From JANQKX01 sp039028695 (GTDB taxonomy: Bacteria; Pseudomonadota; Alphaproteobacteria; Kiloniellales; Kiloniellaceae), in contig JBCCHN010000005.1 in NCBI GenBank assembly GCA_039028695.1, positions 24,403 through 88,402 on the forward strand: a stretch of 64,000 nt of DNA. The letters run 5' to 3'. Made by a program: the position numbers and the translations under genes. Every line of letters starts with the position of its first letter. Position 1 is the first letter of the stretch. The notes under the pieces were generated by a model, which did not search any database, had not been told where the DNA came from, and saw nothing but the letters and a program-made list of their open reading frames with translations. Positions 52,933-61,202 of this stretch are shown one piece after another.

Positions 52933-53580
52933 TCAGTCGCTGCCGGCGTTCAGCCAGTTTAAGGTCGCCTGACGGCCCTCGTCCGTCACGGCCTTGACCA
53001 CAGGATTGGCATAGATGGCTTTTTTCCAAGCCGTCATTTTTGGGCCGTATCGCACGTCACGACCGAACAAAGGCAAAAGAATTTCGGCAAGTGTCAGGGT
53101 GGGCGGAAATGCAATATCGCCCAAGCCGATTTCTGATCCGACAAAATATGGAGCCGGCTCAACCAGGTCCTCTAACTTGGTCAAACGCTCCTGAAACCTA
53201 TCCAATAAAGGGCTCAACACCTCGTCTTTCCGGGCGGTCGGGTTCACATGGGCGAAGCTGCGCCTCAAGTGAGGCTCCAACCAGAGATCATGATAGCGGG
53301 CCAAAAGGCGGTGCCGCGCCCGCTCGGCTGGTCCACCCGGCAATATTTTGGGGCCTGGTTGGGTCTCGTCGATATATTCGATCAGGACGTCGGATTCGCT
53401 GATGACAAATTCCCCATGCTTTAGGCCTGGCATAGTGCCCAGAGGCACAATGGCCTTGTAGCTGGGGCTGGAGTAACCTCCCGGCGGCGGCACCATTTCG
53501 TAGTTCACCCCCTTTAATCCAAGGGCAATGCGAACCTTCGCCGTGTAAGTGCTGATCGGTAATCCGTAAATTTGCAGCAT
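52933..53580 (-). CDS. Glutathione S-transferase family protein
   Basis: 215 residues from ATG 53580 (MLQIYGLPISTYTAKVRIALGLKG) with GGGAGGGG before it; the frame opens nine codons earlier. The N-terminal thioredoxin-like domain has the cis-Pro loop GTMPGLKHGEFVISESDVLIEYIDE. The helical C-terminal domain has VGSEIGLGDIAFPPTLTLAEI. The first catalytic residue region, ISTYTAK, fits a Ser/Tyr-type GST. The substrate is unknown. It converges with the DAO-type gene. Confidence 0.88.
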   Translation of the reverse strand: MLQIYGLPISTYTAKVRIALGLKGVNYEMVPPPGGYSSPSYKAIVPLGTMPGLKHGEFVISESDVLIEYIDETQPGPKILPGGPAERARHRLLARYHDLWLEPHLRRSFAHVNPTARKDEVLSPLLDRFQERLTKLEDLVEPAPYFVGSEIGLGDIAFPPTLTLAEILLPLFGRDVRYGPKMTAWKKAIYANPVVKAVTDEGRQATLNWLNAGSD

Positions 53581-53649
53581 AGTCGCCCCTCCCGGTATTG
53601 GACCCATGGCCTTTTCCCTATCGAAAGGAACGGTGGGAGAAAACAGCTT

Positions 53650-54414
53650 CTAGACTTCTTCCTTCTCGGATTCCTCAGGATAGCCGATCCAGTGATCCAA
53701 AAAGCTATCTAGCCAGTCCCCTAGGGCCCGATCATAGGCTTCGCCGTCGGCCGTTTGTCGGTCCGCAGGATCGGCGCCGGGATTGGCCAACATATGGCCC
53801 GCTTCCCCGATCCAGCGCTTAAAAATATGCGGCGTTACCTCGGGATGAAATTGGATGCCATAGGTCTTGCTCCCATAGCGAAAGGCCTGGTTGGGGAAGT
53901 CGACCCCCCGCGCTAAGAGCTCCGCCGTGCGCGGCACATCAAAGCCCTCGTTGTGCCAGTGGTAAACATTTAGCGCCTGACCTAAAAATCCGTTTTGGCC
54001 GTCAACCGGCTCAATCTTGCGATAACCGATTTCGTGCAGGCCCTCCTCGTGAGTGCCAACCGTTGCACCCAAGACCTGGGCCAGCATTTGGCCTCCGAGA
54101 CAAATACCAAAAAACGGCTTCTCGCTTTTCAGCCACCTTTCGATCCATGCCCTTTCCACATCCAGAAAACTATGCAAATGGCCATCATTAACGCTCTGCG
54201 GGCCACCGTAGACCGCGGCTCCGGCCAGTCTCTCAGTGACCTCCGGCAAAGCCTGGCCATCCCCTGGACAGACCCATTGGATTTGGAAGCCCCGTTCGCT
54301 GAGGCGCCGGGAAAGACGGTCGTCCCGACCGCCACCGGGGTGATCTACCAGTACAACAGTATCGGCACAGGTGCCGCCATTGAAGTGGTGCTCTTTATCT
54401 TTAACTGTCGACAT
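53650..54414 (-). CDS. Class I glutamine amidotransferase-like protein
   Basis: 254 residues of a class I GATase (GMP-synthase-like). The catalytic Cys105 is in FFGICLGGQML, with His190 and Glu192 in YGIQFHPEVTP. The N-terminal region (VVLVDHPGGGRDDRLSRRLSERGFQIQWVCPGDGQ) and GAAVYGGPQSVND are the typical first part. No synthetase domain is attached, so it acts as an independent hydrolase or with an unlinked partner. The start overlaps the end of the Fe-S protein gene by 14 bases, so the two are an operon. Confidence 0.88.
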   Translation of the reverse strand: MSTVKDKEHHFNGGTCADTVVLVDHPGGGRDDRLSRRLSERGFQIQWVCPGDGQALPEVTERLAGAAVYGGPQSVNDGHLHSFLDVERAWIERWLKSEKPFFGICLGGQMLAQVLGATVGTHEEGLHEIGYRKIEPVDGQNGFLGQALNVYHWHNEGFDVPRTAELLARGVDFPNQAFRYGSKTYGIQFHPEVTPHIFKRWIGEAGHMLANPGADPADRQTADGEAYDRALGDWLDSFLDHWIGYPEESEKEEV

Positions 54415-55120
54415 AGCCTGTGCGCCGCTCTTGCTGGTCCTTTTGCCGTGCCGTCAAAAAGGCCTTCATATGTAAGCCAGCCTGATCGGCCAGGTAAAGG
54501 AAATCCGCTCCTATCGGACAGGCCCGGCGTGCCAGACAGCCCTGCTCCAAGCAATCCACCCCTGCGGGCGTTGCGATATGAGCCGCGCAGTCATCAGCCC
54601 GATAGGGTCCCTGCCCGAAAGCGGAAACAGGGCATGCGGATAGACAAGGGCGATCCCTGCAGCTCTCGCAGGGTGAGTCCGCCTCCCTGGCGAGCGGCAA
54701 TTGAATGGTTTCAGCAAAGGCCAAAGCACCCCGATAAGCATGCCAAACCCCGTAGACCGGATGGATCAGCATACCCAAGGGCGAAGAAAAAACCGGCTCA
54801 GCTCGTTGCGCCCAGCGCAAAAAGGGCACATACGGCGGTCCACCGAAAGGATAGTGAGGCACCCCGCCCAAGGCCTCGGCCATCTCGCCGATGACCCGCG
54901 TGCTCCAGCGGTTAAGGGGGTCCGGTTGGCCGTCCAATGCTTCGGTTGAGTGGCTAAACTGAGGCCAAATGCTCGAGCCTACATTTCCGAGCAGGACAAC
55001 CGTTTGAGCAGGCGGGCCCGAGGGCAGCGGCGGCACGCCATCGTCGGCCCTCGGATGAAAGCCGCCGCGAAGGGCCAACCCCACGGAGCCTGCCAAAGTC
55101 TCTATGGATGCCAAATCCAT
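54401..55120 (-). CDS. 4Fe-4S ferredoxin-like protein of uncharacterised family
   Basis: 239 residues. A 150-residue N-terminal domain with no motif that I know precedes a Cys-rich region with two groups: CESCRDRPCLSACPVSAFG and CLEQGCLARRACPIG, consistent with two 4Fe-4S clusters. It resembles a small alphaproteobacterial family of ferredoxin-like proteins often found beside a GATase gene, but its role is unestablished. It overlaps the GATase start and follows the YcgN gene by 28 bases on the same strand, so all three may be one operon. Confidence 0.78.
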   Translation of the reverse strand: MDLASIETLAGSVGLALRGGFHPRADDGVPPLPSGPPAQTVVLLGNVGSSIWPQFSHSTEALDGQPDPLNRWSTRVIGEMAEALGGVPHYPFGGPPYVPFLRWAQRAEPVFSSPLGMLIHPVYGVWHAYRGALAFAETIQLPLAREADSPCESCRDRPCLSACPVSAFGQGPYRADDCAAHIATPAGVDCLEQGCLARRACPIGADFLYLADQAGLHMKAFLTARQKDQQERRTGYVDS

Positions 55121-55148
55121 CTAAAGCCTTCCCCTGTTGCCGTACCAA

Positions 55149-55595
55149 CTAGCTCGGCCAATCGACAATGTGATCCTCCAATTCCGCATCGGGTACTTTC
55201 TTTTCACTGACCGCCCTGCCCCGAGCCGACATGCCGGCCTGATGCACCGTCTCAAAATCACCGCAAACCAGATGGTGCCACCAATAAAGATCCTTGCCTT
55301 CGGCCAATAAGCGATAGGCGCAGCTTGAGGGCATAAAATTAACCTGCTCAATGGTTTTCGGCGTCAAGACCACGCAGTCCTCGACAATGCGCTGGCGATT
55401 TTTGTAATCGCGGCAGCGGCAGGACTCACAATTCAGGAGATGACAGGCCACATCCGTGAAGTAGAGCTTTTCCTCTTCTACCTCTTCCAATTTGATCAAA
55501 CAGCACTTGCCGCAGCCGTCGCAAAGGGACTCCCATTCCTCGGGGGTCATTTGGCTAAGAGACTTGCGCCGCCAAAAGGGGATTTGCTCTGTCAT
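55149..55595 (-). CDS. YcgN family cysteine cluster protein (UPF0260)
   Basis: 148 residues from MTEQIPFWRRKSLSQM at 55595; an in-frame start 36 bases upstream is possible. The UPF0260 cysteine pattern is complete: LCDGCGKCCLIKLEE, VACHLLNCESCRCRDYKNRQ, EDCVVLTP and MPSSCAYRLLAEGK, with HHLVCGD. The family binds an iron-sulfur or zinc centre and is uncharacterised. It is the first gene of the Fe-S/GATase group on this strand. Confidence 0.9.
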   Translation of the reverse strand: MTEQIPFWRRKSLSQMTPEEWESLCDGCGKCCLIKLEEVEEEKLYFTDVACHLLNCESCRCRDYKNRQRIVEDCVVLTPKTIEQVNFMPSSCAYRLLAEGKDLYWWHHLVCGDFETVHQAGMSARGRAVSEKKVPDAELEDHIVDWPS

Positions 55596-55695
55596 GGGAA
55601 TTAAATAGACCCAGCCCTTGAGAGGGATCAAGCACCGAAGCCCTTATCGAGAGCGCTGATCGGCTCTCCTTAACCACCAACCGGATCCTGACCGG

Positions 55696-56211
55696 CTAGT
55701 CGTAGTATCCGATGACAAAACGACTTTCCGGCAAAATGTAGAAATTACCATAGGCGTCCGGGCAGGCGATCCCACCCACAAGGGCCTTGCGACCGTCGAT
55801 GTAATAGACCCGCTCAACTTCCTGACAAGATGGCCTCAGTGTGTACGCTGGGTACCGCGGCGCCCTGTAGTGGCGCTGGCCGTAATAGGGGCCGACCGTT
55901 CCTTTGAAAAAGAACAGGCCGGTGTATCCGCCATAACCCCGTCGTTTTTTGCCATAACCGCCATGGGGGCGCGAGTAATAGTGTTTGCCGCCACCCTTGT
56001 GGCCATAGTGAGATCTGCCCACGCGATAGGGCTTAGAATGCTGAGGGTGATGGCCTTTGCCATAACCGCCCCAAGATGATTGCGAACCATCAAAGGAAAT
56101 GGAAACCCTGTTCGAGGGAAAGTCGCCGGCCACTGCCGTCGAGGCGCCCCCCAGGGTTAGGATTGCCGCTGCAATCAATAGTGTTTTGAAAAGGGTTTTG
56201 TGGCGCGACAT
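55696..56211 (-). CDS. Exported Gly/Tyr/His-rich hypothetical protein
   Basis: 171 residues. A clear signal peptide (LLIAAAILTLGGASTAVAG) is followed by a basic, Gly/His/Tyr-rich stretch (YGHKGGGKHYYSRPHGGYGKKRRGYGGY) and a short C-terminal segment with two cysteines (SCQEVERVYYIDGRKALVGGIACPDAYG) that resembles small repeat domains of unknown function in alphaproteobacteria. I do not recognise a family. The composition suggests an envelope-associated or metal-binding protein. It is a single gene with an AT-rich upstream region. Confidence 0.75.
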   Translation of the reverse strand: MSRHKTLFKTLLIAAAILTLGGASTAVAGDFPSNRVSISFDGSQSSWGGYGKGHHPQHSKPYRVGRSHYGHKGGGKHYYSRPHGGYGKKRRGYGGYTGLFFFKGTVGPYYGQRHYRAPRYPAYTLRPSCQEVERVYYIDGRKALVGGIACPDAYGNFYILPESRFVIGYYD

Positions 56212-56621
56212 GCTCTCGCCTCCTCACGAGCCTCTTCGTGTCCTGTTTCGCTTTGCATATCCTCTTGTGATACTGGATAAATCCGGTGCGAAACGGGTTT
56301 TATTCCCAGATACTTAACAGATAAATCAAATGCTCTTTTACATTCATTATTACATATAATAATAAACCTAGGTACAGGACTTTCAAGAAGTTTTTTCACA
56401 AGGGCAAAGCTTGGGGGCCAAGGTGGGGAATTCTGGCAAAAACTCCAAATCCCACCACAAGGTCTTGCGTCATACATTTTGACAAGCAGCTTAAAGACCA
56501 GGATTTTCACCGCACAGGTCCGACAAAATCCAATGTAATCAAGCGCAAAAAACAGCCCTATTTTTTGCCTGACAAAAAGGCCCAGATATCGATGACCAAA
56601 ATCGGGGTGTGCGGAAAACGG
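56212..56621. other. AT-rich intergenic region between the exported protein and a small XRE gene
   Basis: About 410 bases with no gene I support. It includes the AT palindrome TTATTA-CATA-TAATAA (56347-56362), which could be a regulatory or promoter site for the exported protein gene. Confidence 0.5.
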
Positions 56622-56897
56622 CTAAATTGTGCCAAAAAAGGTCAGGAAAGACACATCTAACGCATCTGCGATTTTCAATAGCTTGCTCGCCTGCGCCTTT
56701 TGCCGCCCACTTTCAATCGCAATCAGGTCATCCTGGCTGATTTCGGCACGCTCCGCCAGATCCTCACAACTCATTCCCAGCGCCATCCGCCTTTGGCGAA
56801 CCCGATGACCGACCAGCGAATCAAACTGGTCAAAGTCTTCTCCAGGCCAAATGGAATAGGGTGATTTTGTCATTTTGTGCGAGATCTTATGATGCAA
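56622..56897 (-). CDS. Small XRE-type DNA-binding protein
   Basis: 91 residues from ATG 56897; ATG 56873 (MTKSPYSIWPGED) is equally possible, and neither has a good ribosome site. A Cro/CI helix-turn-helix covers most of the protein (VRQRRMALGMSCEDLAERAEISQDDLIAIESGRQKAQASKLLKIADAL). It resembles antitoxin- or SinR-like small regulators. No toxin gene is adjacent. Its target is unknown. Confidence 0.75.
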   Translation of the reverse strand: MHHKISHKMTKSPYSIWPGEDFDQFDSLVGHRVRQRRMALGMSCEDLAERAEISQDDLIAIESGRQKAQASKLLKIADALDVSFLTFFGTI

Positions 56898-57210
56898 CGT
56901 CTTTAACGCGAGGCCTAAAAGGCAAGAGCAACTTCACCATCCAACCAACAAGGAGATCATAAAGACTGACAGCGCCCCCTAGCTCCCAAAACCCACTCGC
57001 TCGGTTCAACTTTAATTTTTGCCTAAAATTCATCATTACGCAAAGCCAGTGAATCCACTCATAGTGGAGAATTCTTTTTCTCCTGTCCACTGAATTTCGC
57101 CAATTGCCTTACAACTACCAATACAGTTCTTATGCCTACTCCCGGGCGGTAAATTCGTTCATCTTTTGATCCGCAGGATCTTTCCCCGGGATGGCCGGCG
57201 TGTTAAAAAG
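56898..57210. other. Intergenic region upstream of hutH
   Basis: About 310 bases. It contains a minus-strand frame of 67 codons overlapping the XRE start (56887-57090), with no family match and no support. The hutH promoter should be near its right end, next to the operator at 57211-57236. Confidence 0.45.
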
Positions 57211-57236
57211 AATCAAGTTGTCTATACAACTTGATT
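57211..57236. promoter_or_regulatory. HutC-type operator upstream of hutH
   Basis: Core AGTTGTCTATACAACT (57216-57231), extended to 11-base arms (AATCAAGTTGT and ACAACTTGATT) around CTAT. The arms make it the longest of the four hut palindromes. The nearest in-frame upstream ATG (57191) would put it inside the protein, so hutH more likely starts at 57290. Confidence 0.8.
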
Positions 57237-57289
57237 TCAAAAAAATCGCCCTGCCCACCCAGTTCTGGTCTTATTCGGAGCCACCCCGC

Positions 57290-58840
57290 ATGACAGATGG
57301 AGACCCTTTCCGGCTATCGCCCGGCGCCTTGACCCTTAGCGACCTTTACACGCTCTGGCAAAACGAACAGCGAGTATTCCTGGATGAAAGCTGTGCAGAA
57401 GCGATCGAGACCTCGGCTGCCTGTGTCGATTCGGTGTTGCGCAACGGTCAAGTGGTCTATGGCATCAATACGGGATTTGGCATTCTGGCGCGGACCACCA
57501 TCGGCAACGATCAACTCTCCGAGCTCCAGCGGCGTCTGGTTTTATCTCATAGCGCAGGCGTCGGCACCCCCTTGTCGGCTCGGGTGGTTCGCCTGATCTT
57601 AATCTTGAAGATCAATGCCCTTGCACGAGGCTTTTCTGGTATTCGGCGCGAGGTGATCGACGCACTAATGGCTCTCTTGAACGAGCGAGCCTATCCGGTA
57701 ATACCGGCCAAGGGGTCGGTTGGCGCCTCAGGCGATTTGGCGCCGCTTGCCCATTTGGCCGGCGTGCTGCTCGGCCAGGGAGAGGTAAGTTACGATGGTC
57801 GGATCCAGTCAGCGGATCAGGCCTTGGCGAATCTCGGTCTCAAGCCTTTTGAGCTGGCTGCCAAAGAAGGCCTGGCCCTGTTGAATGGCACCCAGGTTTC
57901 CACCGCGTTGGCGCTGGAAGGGCTGTTTCGAGGCTTGGATGTATTTGCCGGCGCCGTGACTGCCGGCGCGATGTCGGTGGATGCTGCCTTGGGCAGCGAC
58001 ACGCCTTTCGATAAGCGGATTCACGAAATCCGCGGTCAACCTGGACAAATTGCCGTCGCCACAGAGTTACGGGCTATTTTGGAAGGAAGTGAGATTCGCG
58101 GCTCCCACATGGATTGTGATCGGGTTCAAGACCCCTACTCTTTGCGCTGCCAACCCCAGGTGATGGGCGCTGCCCTGGACATGCTTCAGGCCGCCGCCGG
58201 TATGATCGAGAGAGAGGCCAATGCGGTATCGGACAACCCCTTGGTATTTGCGGATACAGGGGACATATTATCCGGTGGCAATTTCCATGCCGAGCCCGTG
58301 GCCATGGCCTGCGACATGGTGGCTATTGCCCTGGCAGAGGTGGGCGCCATTTCCGAGCGTCGCATCGCGCTTTTAACCGACGCTTCGCTCAGCAGCCTGC
58401 CGGCTTTCCTGGTGGCCGAACCAGGCCTGAACTCAGGCTTTATGATCGCCCACGTCACCGCCGCTGCCCTGGCCAGCGAGAACAAGTCCCTTGCCCATCC
58501 GACGAGCGTGGACAGCTTGCCCACATCGGCCAATCAGGAAGATCATGTCTCCATGGCCACGCACGGCGCCCGACGGCTGACGGACATGGCTGAGAACACG
58601 GCTCACATCATCGCCATCGAACTTCTTGCCGCAGCTCAAGGGATAGACATGCGCGAGCCGCTCAAAACCTCCCAAAGGCTTCACCAAGCTCACATCCAAA
58701 TCAGGAAGCGCGTGCCCAAGCTTGAGGACGACAGGGCCTTCGCCGGCGACATCGAAAAAATTGCCCAGCTCATCTCCAGTGGTTGGTTCAAGAAAGACTT
58801 CATGGCCAAAAGCCGGTTGCCCCTGATTGGCCGCTTTTAA
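57290..58840 (+). CDS. hutH: Histidine ammonia-lyase HutH
   Basis: 516 residues from ATG 57290 (MTDGDPFRLSPGALTLSDL) with GGAG upstream; the open frame begins at 57191 but that start lies upstream of the operator. The autocatalytic MIO cofactor forms from Ala-Ser-Gly in GSVGASGDLAPLAHLAGVLLGQGEV. YGINTGFGILA, NGTQVSTALALEGLF, PQDPYSLRCQPQ-like VQDPYSLRCQPQVMGA and PTSVDSLPTSANQEDHVSMA are all diagnostic. It deaminates histidine to urocanate, the first step of the pathway, and is 12 kb from hutU but carries the same operator. Confidence 0.97.
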   Translation: MTDGDPFRLSPGALTLSDLYTLWQNEQRVFLDESCAEAIETSAACVDSVLRNGQVVYGINTGFGILARTTIGNDQLSELQRRLVLSHSAGVGTPLSARVVRLILILKINALARGFSGIRREVIDALMALLNERAYPVIPAKGSVGASGDLAPLAHLAGVLLGQGEVSYDGRIQSADQALANLGLKPFELAAKEGLALLNGTQVSTALALEGLFRGLDVFAGAVTAGAMSVDAALGSDTPFDKRIHEIRGQPGQIAVATELRAILEGSEIRGSHMDCDRVQDPYSLRCQPQVMGAALDMLQAAAGMIEREANAVSDNPLVFADTGDILSGGNFHAEPVAMACDMVAIALAEVGAISERRIALLTDASLSSLPAFLVAEPGLNSGFMIAHVTAAALASENKSLAHPTSVDSLPTSANQEDHVSMATHGARRLTDMAENTAHIIAIELLAAAQGIDMREPLKTSQRLHQAHIQIRKRVPKLEDDRAFAGDIEKIAQLISSGWFKKDFMAKSRLPLIGRF

Positions 58841-59482
58841 CCTTGGCCTCACTTGAAAAGTTCATTTGACCGACCGGATGGTGCTGACCGACGCACGACT
58901 AACTATTCCAGTTGTTGCCGGCCAACTGCCGTTGCTGCCCTACTCGGGCATTGCTATCGATCGCCGCTGCGATAATGGTTGGAGACTCACTTCGGTCCAA
59001 ATCGATGAAGATGACCACGAAGTCCGAAAACTAATTCATACTTGAAATCCTTAAATGGCCAGGAGCCCGTTCCTGTCCAGATATATTCTCGGCACGACCG
59101 GCGCGCTATGTCATCAAAGGTAAACCGAAGCCAAACCAAAAACACACAAAAAATATGATAAAATCTATTTTCCACACAAATATCACGTTATTAATAATGC
59201 AATAATCGTCGGCTTTTTGCTGTTGGGCTGGGAGTCCGAGGGACTTGTCCAAGGAACCCAAGAAAGCTTGTTAACTGTTCGGATAACTTACCGAGCTAAA
59301 CCACATCAGCTGCACCACCTTATCCGCAAAGATGACAAATTTGACATTCCTGTCAGTTCACCAGGCTTTGTCGCTTTTCAACCATGACAAGTCGCTATGA
59401 AAATAGCTGGTGATAGGGTGTTGGATGGAAATAGCTATTAAACCGCCAGCCTGTCGCTGTGCCTTTTTTTAAGGATTCCGCA
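58841..59482. other. Long intergenic region upstream of the corrinoid operon
   Basis: 640 bases without a supported gene. A frame of 55 codons (58878-59045) has no ribosome site or family. An AT-rich part (59140-59210) contains the palindrome TTATTAATAA (59188-59197). The promoter of the corrinoid operon must be here; I found no B12-type riboswitch. Confidence 0.5.
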
Positions 59483-60184
59483 ATGTCCGACGAAGACGAT
59501 CTCGACCTCAGCACACTCGACGATGACGAGCTGGTTCAACAGATGCATGACGACCTTTACGATGGCCTGAAAGAGGAAATCGAAGAGGGTGTCAACATTC
59601 TCCTGTCGCGCGATTGGACGCCCTATGACGTTCTCACCAAGGCTTTGGTCGAGGGAATGCGCATTGTGGGGATCGACTTCCGCGACGGTATTCTGTTTGT
59701 GCCCGAGGTGCTTTTGGCGGCCAACGCAATGAAGGGTGGCATGTTCATTCTGCGGCCCCTGCTGGCCGAGACCGGCGCGCCCAAAGTTGGCAGCATGGTC
59801 ATTGGTACCGTTAAGGGCGACATCCACGACATCGGCAAAAACCTGGTTTCCATGATGCTGGAAGGTGCCGGTTTTGATGTGTTTGACCTGGGCATTAACA
59901 ACCCGGTCGAAAATTACATGGACGCCTTGGACGAGCACAAGCCGGACATCCTTGGCATGTCTGCGCTTTTGACCACCACAATGCCTTATATGAAGGTGGT
60001 GATCGAAACCCTTAAGGAAAAAGGCATCCGTGACGACTATATCGTTCTGGTCGGCGGTGCCCCCTTGAATGAGGCCTTTGCCGAGGCTATTGGCGCCGAT
60101 GCCTATTGCCGGGATGCGGCGGTTGCAGTCGAGACCGCCAAAGAATTTGTCCAGCGCAAACATAACCAAATTGGCGCCGCATAA
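59483..60184 (+). CDS. Corrinoid (B12-binding) methyl-carrier protein
   Basis: 233 residues from ATG 59483, with AAGGA seven bases upstream; the frame opens eight codons earlier. An N-terminal helical cap (about 15-95, LTKALVEGMRIVGIDFRDGILFVPEVLLAANAMK) is followed by a cobalamin Rossmann domain with the DxHxxG motif GDIHDIG (His115 is the axial ligand), GINNPVENYM and VLVGGAPLNEAFAEAIGADAY. Such proteins carry methyl groups from MttB/MtgB-type methyltransferases to methyl-THF enzymes. It is the first gene of an operon with DUF1638, a Virulence_fact protein, MTHFR, MeTr and an activator. The MttB-family donor candidate lies 30 kb upstream. Confidence 0.95.
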   Translation: MSDEDDLDLSTLDDDELVQQMHDDLYDGLKEEIEEGVNILLSRDWTPYDVLTKALVEGMRIVGIDFRDGILFVPEVLLAANAMKGGMFILRPLLAETGAPKVGSMVIGTVKGDIHDIGKNLVSMMLEGAGFDVFDLGINNPVENYMDALDEHKPDILGMSALLTTTMPYMKVVIETLKEKGIRDDYIVLVGGAPLNEAFAEAIGADAYCRDAAVAVETAKEFVQRKHNQIGAA

Positions 60185-60216
60185 GCGCCGGCCCGGCCGG
60201 TGTAAGGATCGCGACG

Positions 60217-60846
60217 ATGCCTGTTGAGGTGTCTTCTTCTGACGGCGCGCGTACTTTGGTCATCGCCTGCGGGGCCTTGGCCAAGGAGATCCTTGCGCTG
60301 ATTCAACTCAATGGCTGGACCCATTTGAGCCTTACCTGCCTGCCCGCGATTTGGCACAATACACCCGAAAAAATCCCCGAGGGGATCCGCACCAAAATTC
60401 ACGCAGCGAAGGAATCCTACGACCGCATTCTTGTAGCCTATGGCGATTGTGGGACCGGCGGACTGCTAGACCAAGTGTTAGAGGAAGAAGGCGTCGAGCG
60501 TATCGACGGCCCTCACTGCTACGCCTTTTTTTACGGCTTGGCCCCTTTCCTCAAATGGGCCGATGAAGAGCCAACCAGTTTTTACCTGACCGACTACCTT
60601 GTACGCCATTTTGATCGCTTGATCATTCAAGGCCTGGGCCTGGATCGGCATCCTGAACTCTTGCCTATGTATTTCGGCAATTACCGCAAGCTCGTTTACT
60701 TAGCTCAGACCGAGGATCCAAAGCTTGCTGAGCGGGCGCAAGTTGCCGCCGATCAGTTGAGTCTAACCTTTGAGCATCATGTCACGGGCTACGGCGAATT
60801 GAGCGAATTTTTGGCGCCGACCCATTCCAAAAGCTTGGCGAACTAG
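60217..60846 (+). CDS. DUF1638 protein
   Basis: 209 residues, ATG 60217 with AAGGA upstream. Conserved Cys residues sit in VIACGALAKEIL, LTCLPAIWH, YGDCGTGGLLDQVLEEEGVERIDGPHCYAFFYG and are spaced like ligands for a metal or cluster. DUF1638 occurs almost exclusively in C1 or methylamine-type corrinoid clusters. Its function has not been shown; possibilities include metal or cofactor delivery for the methyltransferase or corrinoid protein. It lies 32 bases after the corrinoid gene in the same operon. Confidence 0.85.
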   Translation: MPVEVSSSDGARTLVIACGALAKEILALIQLNGWTHLSLTCLPAIWHNTPEKIPEGIRTKIHAAKESYDRILVAYGDCGTGGLLDQVLEEEGVERIDGPHCYAFFYGLAPFLKWADEEPTSFYLTDYLVRHFDRLIIQGLGLDRHPELLPMYFGNYRKLVYLAQTEDPKLAERAQVAADQLSLTFEHHVTGYGELSEFLAPTHSKSLAN

Positions 60847-60876
60847 CCAGAGCCAAACAGGAGAAGCAAACCCAAG

Positions 60877-61179
60877 ATGGCCAAGTTAACCATCGTATAC
60901 TGGCGCGATATCCCCGCCCAGGTCATTGTCAAGGCAGGCCGCAAAAATGCGAAACGCCAACTGGACGAGCGCTTCGAAAAGGCCATCGACATGGCCGCCA
61001 TGAAGGCCGACCTGCGCGACACGGATTCCTATTTGGCGGAATGGCGGCGCGGTGAAGCACAAGACTGCGGCGACGACTTGGAAGCCGAGGCGCAAAAGGC
61101 CACCGACCAGATCCACAATGACTATGACAGCGAGCGTTTGCGTGCCTTGATTGCCAACGGGGGCCACAACTCGCACTGA
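60877..61179 (+). CDS. Small Virulence_fact domain protein
   Basis: 100 residues (PF13769-type): LTIVYWRDIPAQVIVKAGRKNAKRQL, ERFEKAIDMAAMKADLRDTDSYLAEWRRGE. The family name comes from one plant pathogen and says nothing about function here. It is charged, acidic at the C-terminus, without signal peptide. It lies 30 bases after DUF1638 and 23 bases before the MTHFR gene, so it belongs to the corrinoid operon. Recurrent linkage to DUF1638 and MTHFR suggests a regulatory or scaffolding role in C1 transfer; nothing more can be seen. Confidence 0.8.
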   Translation: MAKLTIVYWRDIPAQVIVKAGRKNAKRQLDERFEKAIDMAAMKADLRDTDSYLAEWRRGEAQDCGDDLEAEAQKATDQIHNDYDSERLRALIANGGHNSH

Positions 61180-61202
61180 GCGCCAAAGAGATATTCACTT
61201 CA

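Noticed and set aside
56887..57090. 67-codon frame overlapping the small XRE start
   Set aside because: It overlaps a better gene, has no family match and no ribosome site.
58878..59045. 55-codon frame after hutH
   Set aside because: No ribosome site or family; kept only as part of the intergenic description.
58841..59482. Cobalamin riboswitch before the corrinoid gene
   Set aside because: I looked for the B12 box and paired stems and saw nothing convincing.
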